Made by a program: the position numbers and the translations under genes. Below are positions 63,735-64,000 of a DNA stretch of 64,000 bases, piece after piece (position 1 is the first letter of the stretch; each line of letters opens with the position of its first letter). Source of the stretch: Ornithinimicrobium laminariae (GTDB lineage Bacteria > Actinomycetota > Actinomycetes > Actinomycetales > Dermatophilaceae). The stretch spans positions 1 through 64,000 of the forward strand of contig NZ_JAHZSU010000002.1 of NCBI RefSeq assembly GCF_019457945.1. Direction: 5' to 3'. A model generated the notes under the pieces. The model was not told the DNA's origin. It made no database searches and worked only from the letters and a program-made list of their open reading frames with translations.

Positions 63735-64000
63735 TTACCAGACGTAGGCGAGGACTTCCCCACCTACGCCCTTCTCGGCTGCCTGCTTGTCAGTCAACAA
63801 GCCGGAGGAGGTGGACAGGACCGCCACGCCCAAGCCGCCCAAAACGCGGGGCAGGTTGGTGGACTTGGCATACACACGCAAACCGGGCTTCGAGATACGG
63901 CGAACGCCAGCGATTGCACGCTCACGGTTCGGGCCGTACTTCAGGTCAAGCTTCAACGTGCTACCCACTTCAGCGTCCTCAACGGACCAGCTGGCGATGT
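63735..64000 (-). CDS. rpsH: 30S ribosomal protein S8, C-terminal part (runs off the edge)
   Basis: This is the C-terminal two thirds of ribosomal protein S8, which binds 16S rRNA and regulates the spc operon. The frame stays open to 64000. Visible segments are [40 protein letters not shown] and [20 protein letters not shown]. The start codon lies outside the window; the internal GTG at 63968 is not the real start. Confidence 0.95.
   Translation of the reverse strand, partial: IASWSVEDAEVGSTLKLDLKYGPNRERAIAGVRRISKPGLRVYAKSTNLPRVLGGLGVAVLSTSSGLLTDKQAAEKGVGGEVLAYVW

Overview
The window is 64 kb of chromosome from a high-GC Gram-positive bacterium, almost certainly Actinomycetota and probably Micrococcales (inference from gene content, not a search). 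Supporting signs are: frequent GTG starts, many ATGA/GTGA stop-start overlaps, an apparently leaderless ferredoxin gene, a DevR/DosR-type dormancy regulator with matching binding sites, an IdeR/DtxR-like box, a short-type adenylate kinase, DUF4245, DUF2252 and AbiEi/DUF559 proteins, and an L17 protein with an actinobacterial-style C-terminal extension.

Layout: 1-143 is a homopolymer-rich, artefact-like edge. 144-6404 carries two ABC uptake systems: a lone peptide-type binding lipoprotein, and a ferric-iron operon (binding protein, permease, ATPase) behind a DtxR/IdeR-like box, with a glutamine amidotransferase converging on it. 6582-10440 holds a CPA2 antiporter, a DUF2252 protein and an unknown protein. 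10568-18274 is a dormancy/hypoxia island: DevR-type regulator, DoxX protein, a DevS-like kinase at the end of a three-gene universal-stress-protein operon, and a divergent von Willebrand A surface protein, with two DevR-box-like palindromes. 18385-20084 is a SufR-like regulator and 7Fe ferredoxin operon, divergent from a DUF2249-cupin protein, probably for redox or nitrosative stress.

20085-23933 is an accessory insert between housekeeping genes. It holds a two-gene, translationally coupled operon: an AAA/STAND-type ATPase carrying an IF-2 N-terminal domain, and a protein ending in a HEPN domain with an RNRIAH motif. This looks like an undescribed conflict or defence module. 23934-33662 is ychF followed by one long coupled operon: branched-chain-type ABC importer, acyl-CoA ligase, TetR regulator, 3-hydroxybutyrate-type dehydrogenase, hydrolase.

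33833-43004 is core metabolism: rmuC, ispH, xseAB, DUF4245, glpX, a PfkB kinase, fumarase, carbonic anhydrase. 43081-46027 holds ohr, glmM, rpsI and rplM. 46182-50050 holds an ArsR regulator and an aldehyde dehydrogenase locus (GAF regulator, ALDH, DUF779) with a palindrome in the divergent promoter. 50253-52099 is a DrrAB-type exporter. 52217-64000 is the end of the ribosomal spc-alpha cluster on the minus strand (rpsH partial, rplF, rplR, rpsE, rpmD, rplO, secY, adk, map, infA, rpmJ, rpsM, rpsK, rpsD, rpoA, rplQ, truA), with an AbiEi/DUF559 gene placed between rplQ and truA.
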